Assembly: GCA_030612725.1 (NCBI GenBank)
Contig: JAUWNJ010000004.1
Location: 62,001-126,000, forward strand
Direction: 5' to 3'
Length of the DNA: 64,000 nucleotides
Origin: Planctomycetales bacterium
GTDB lineage: Bacteria; Planctomycetota; Phycisphaerae; SM23-33
Position numbers and translations under genes: made by a program. The notes beneath the pieces are model-generated. The model saw only the letters and a list, made by a program, of their open reading frames with translations. It ran no database searches and was not told where the DNA came from. Positions 63,196 through 64,000 of this stretch are shown here, in pieces (within the stretch, counting starts at the first letter, position 1; every line of letters starts with the position of its first letter).

Positions 63196-63283
63196 AGGAG
63201 GAGGGCGGGCCGTAAAAACTTCACACCCCGTTATTACCCGGCGACGCCGCGCCGGACGAAAACCGCTCACCCTGCGGAAATCC

Positions 63284-63352
63284 TTGACATTGTCGGACGG
63301 GAAAATTAGGCTTTTGTGAGTTTGACAAGCCTTAAGGTCGGAGCGGTATAAC
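63284..63352 (+). promoter_or_regulatory. Two sigma-70-like promoters before the solute-binding protein
   Basis: TTGACA (63284-63289) with 17 bp to TAGGCT (63307-63312). A second TTGACA (63322-63327) has 19 bp to TATAAC (63347-63352), which is rather wide. Either could drive the gene at 63366. Confidence 0.5.
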
Positions 63353-63365
63353 AGGTGAGTGGCCG

Positions 63366-64000
63366 ATGAAAGTTGTTGTTTGGTTGCTGATAGCACTGGT
63401 GCTGGTGGGAATAGCGTACTCATTCTCCACCTGTCGGGCGGAGCAATCCGACGGACGGGTGGAGTTGACGCTGTTCGATTGGAACTGGCCTCCCTATAAC
63501 AAGATGAACCGCGAACGGATAGCGATCTTCGAGCGGGACAATCCCGACATCAGAGTTCGATTGGTTACCGGCAACGAGGACAAATACCTGACGATGGTTA
63601 GCGGCAACGTGGCCCCCGATATAACCATCACGGACCACACGGTTATCGGCTACTTCGCCAAGCGCAACGCCATACTCCCGCTGGATGATTTCATCGCTGC
63701 CGACAAGGACTTCAGCCTCGACATGTTCTTTCCGATTACAGTGGAAACGCTGCGGTATCGGGGCAGGCTTTATGCCCTGCCGTCCAGCGGCTCGCCGGTG
63801 GCGATGTTCTATAACAAGGAACTGTTCGACGAGTACAATCGCAATCACCCGAAAGAGCCGTTGACCTATCCCGGCGGGGAGTGGACATGGGACGACTTCC
63901 GCCACGCCGCCAAGGCGCTTACGCAGGACCGCGACGGTGACGGGAAGACCGACGTATATGGCGCCATTATCTCGTTCACCTTCCATCGCTTTCCCATCTA
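63366..64000 (+). CDS. ABC transporter solute-binding protein, family 1 (3' end outside window)
   Basis: The first 211 residues are present. An N-terminal hydrophobic stretch VVVWLLIALVLVGIAYSFST is a signal peptide or anchor. ELTLFDWNWP, then IAIFERDNPDIRVRLVTGNE and KYLTMVSGNVAPDITITDHT are typical of sugar-binding family 1, as are LPSSGSPVAMFYNKELFDEY and WTWDDFRHAAKALTQDRDGD. Probably binds a sugar or oligosaccharide for import; partners would be beyond the window. Confidence 0.85.
   Translation, partial: MKVVVWLLIALVLVGIAYSFSTCRAEQSDGRVELTLFDWNWPPYNKMNRERIAIFERDNPDIRVRLVTGNEDKYLTMVSGNVAPDITITDHTVIGYFAKRNAILPLDDFIAADKDFSLDMFFPITVETLRYRGRLYALPSSGSPVAMFYNKELFDEYNRNHPKEPLTYPGGEWTWDDFRHAAKALTQDRDGDGKTDVYGAIISFTFHRFPI

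Noticed and set aside
1-64000. CRISPR arrays, insertion sequences, tRNA or rRNA genes
   Set aside because: Looked for and not seen: no regular 20-40 base repeat-spacer pattern, no transposase motif, no tRNA-like cloverleaf at the phage edge in the window.

Overview
The window is GC-rich bacterial DNA holding most of a temperate tailed phage (about 1-43.6 kb, left end outside the window), then a chromosomal phosphate-uptake locus, a lipoprotein TolC/HlyD/ABC efflux operon, a MATE transporter and the start of a sugar-type ABC binding protein. Host type is an inference: a Gram-negative with a porin, lipoprotein TolC and pst-pho genes, in a style I associate with Planctomycetota/Phycisphaerae. 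No rRNA, tRNA or phylogenetic marker gene is present to prove it.

Prophage, replication and control (1-7.9 kb): a helicase end, VRR-NUC nuclease, prim-pol/helicase, a repeat cluster that looks like a replication origin, and a ParB-domain methyltransferase, mostly linked by ATGA/GTGA overlaps; then five small minus-strand genes. Packaging and morphogenesis (8-26.2 kb): large terminase, portal, protease-capsid fusion, head-tail genes, a beta-repeat protein, tail tube, tail chaperone with a shifted second frame, a 41-residue lipoprotein, a Mom-like DNA modification protein, tape measure and distal tail genes. A nuclease-like cargo gene sits directly after the tape measure.

Defence island (26.3-42.7 kb): a type I restriction-modification operon with a complete-looking CBASS pair (HNH-SAVED effector plus CD-NTase) placed between hsdM and hsdS. 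A PD-(D/E)XK-like gene precedes hsdR, and a YgjP-like metallopeptidase, a GIY-YIG protein and a 1053-residue Hsp90-type ATPase/DUF3883 protein follow it. The phage side ends in broken genes: HTH fragments, DUF2924 and a serine recombinase cut off after about 55 codons.

Chromosomal part (43.6-64 kb): porin, phoU, pstB, pstA (with a large periplasmic insert), pstC and pstS on the minus strand, diverging from phoB-phoR. Two arrays of 7-base half-sites at 11-bp spacing, upstream of the porin and of pstS, look like Pho boxes and tie the porin to phosphate starvation. Between phoR and the efflux operon (53.4-55.9 kb) lies a decayed, inverted copy of the same phage tail region: tape-measure end, a shortened tail gene and a chimeric relic. 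Unrelated cargo (an FRG-domain protein and a two-helix membrane protein) lies between the pieces. Comparing the two copies shows that one tail-gene boundary carries different cargo in each phage.
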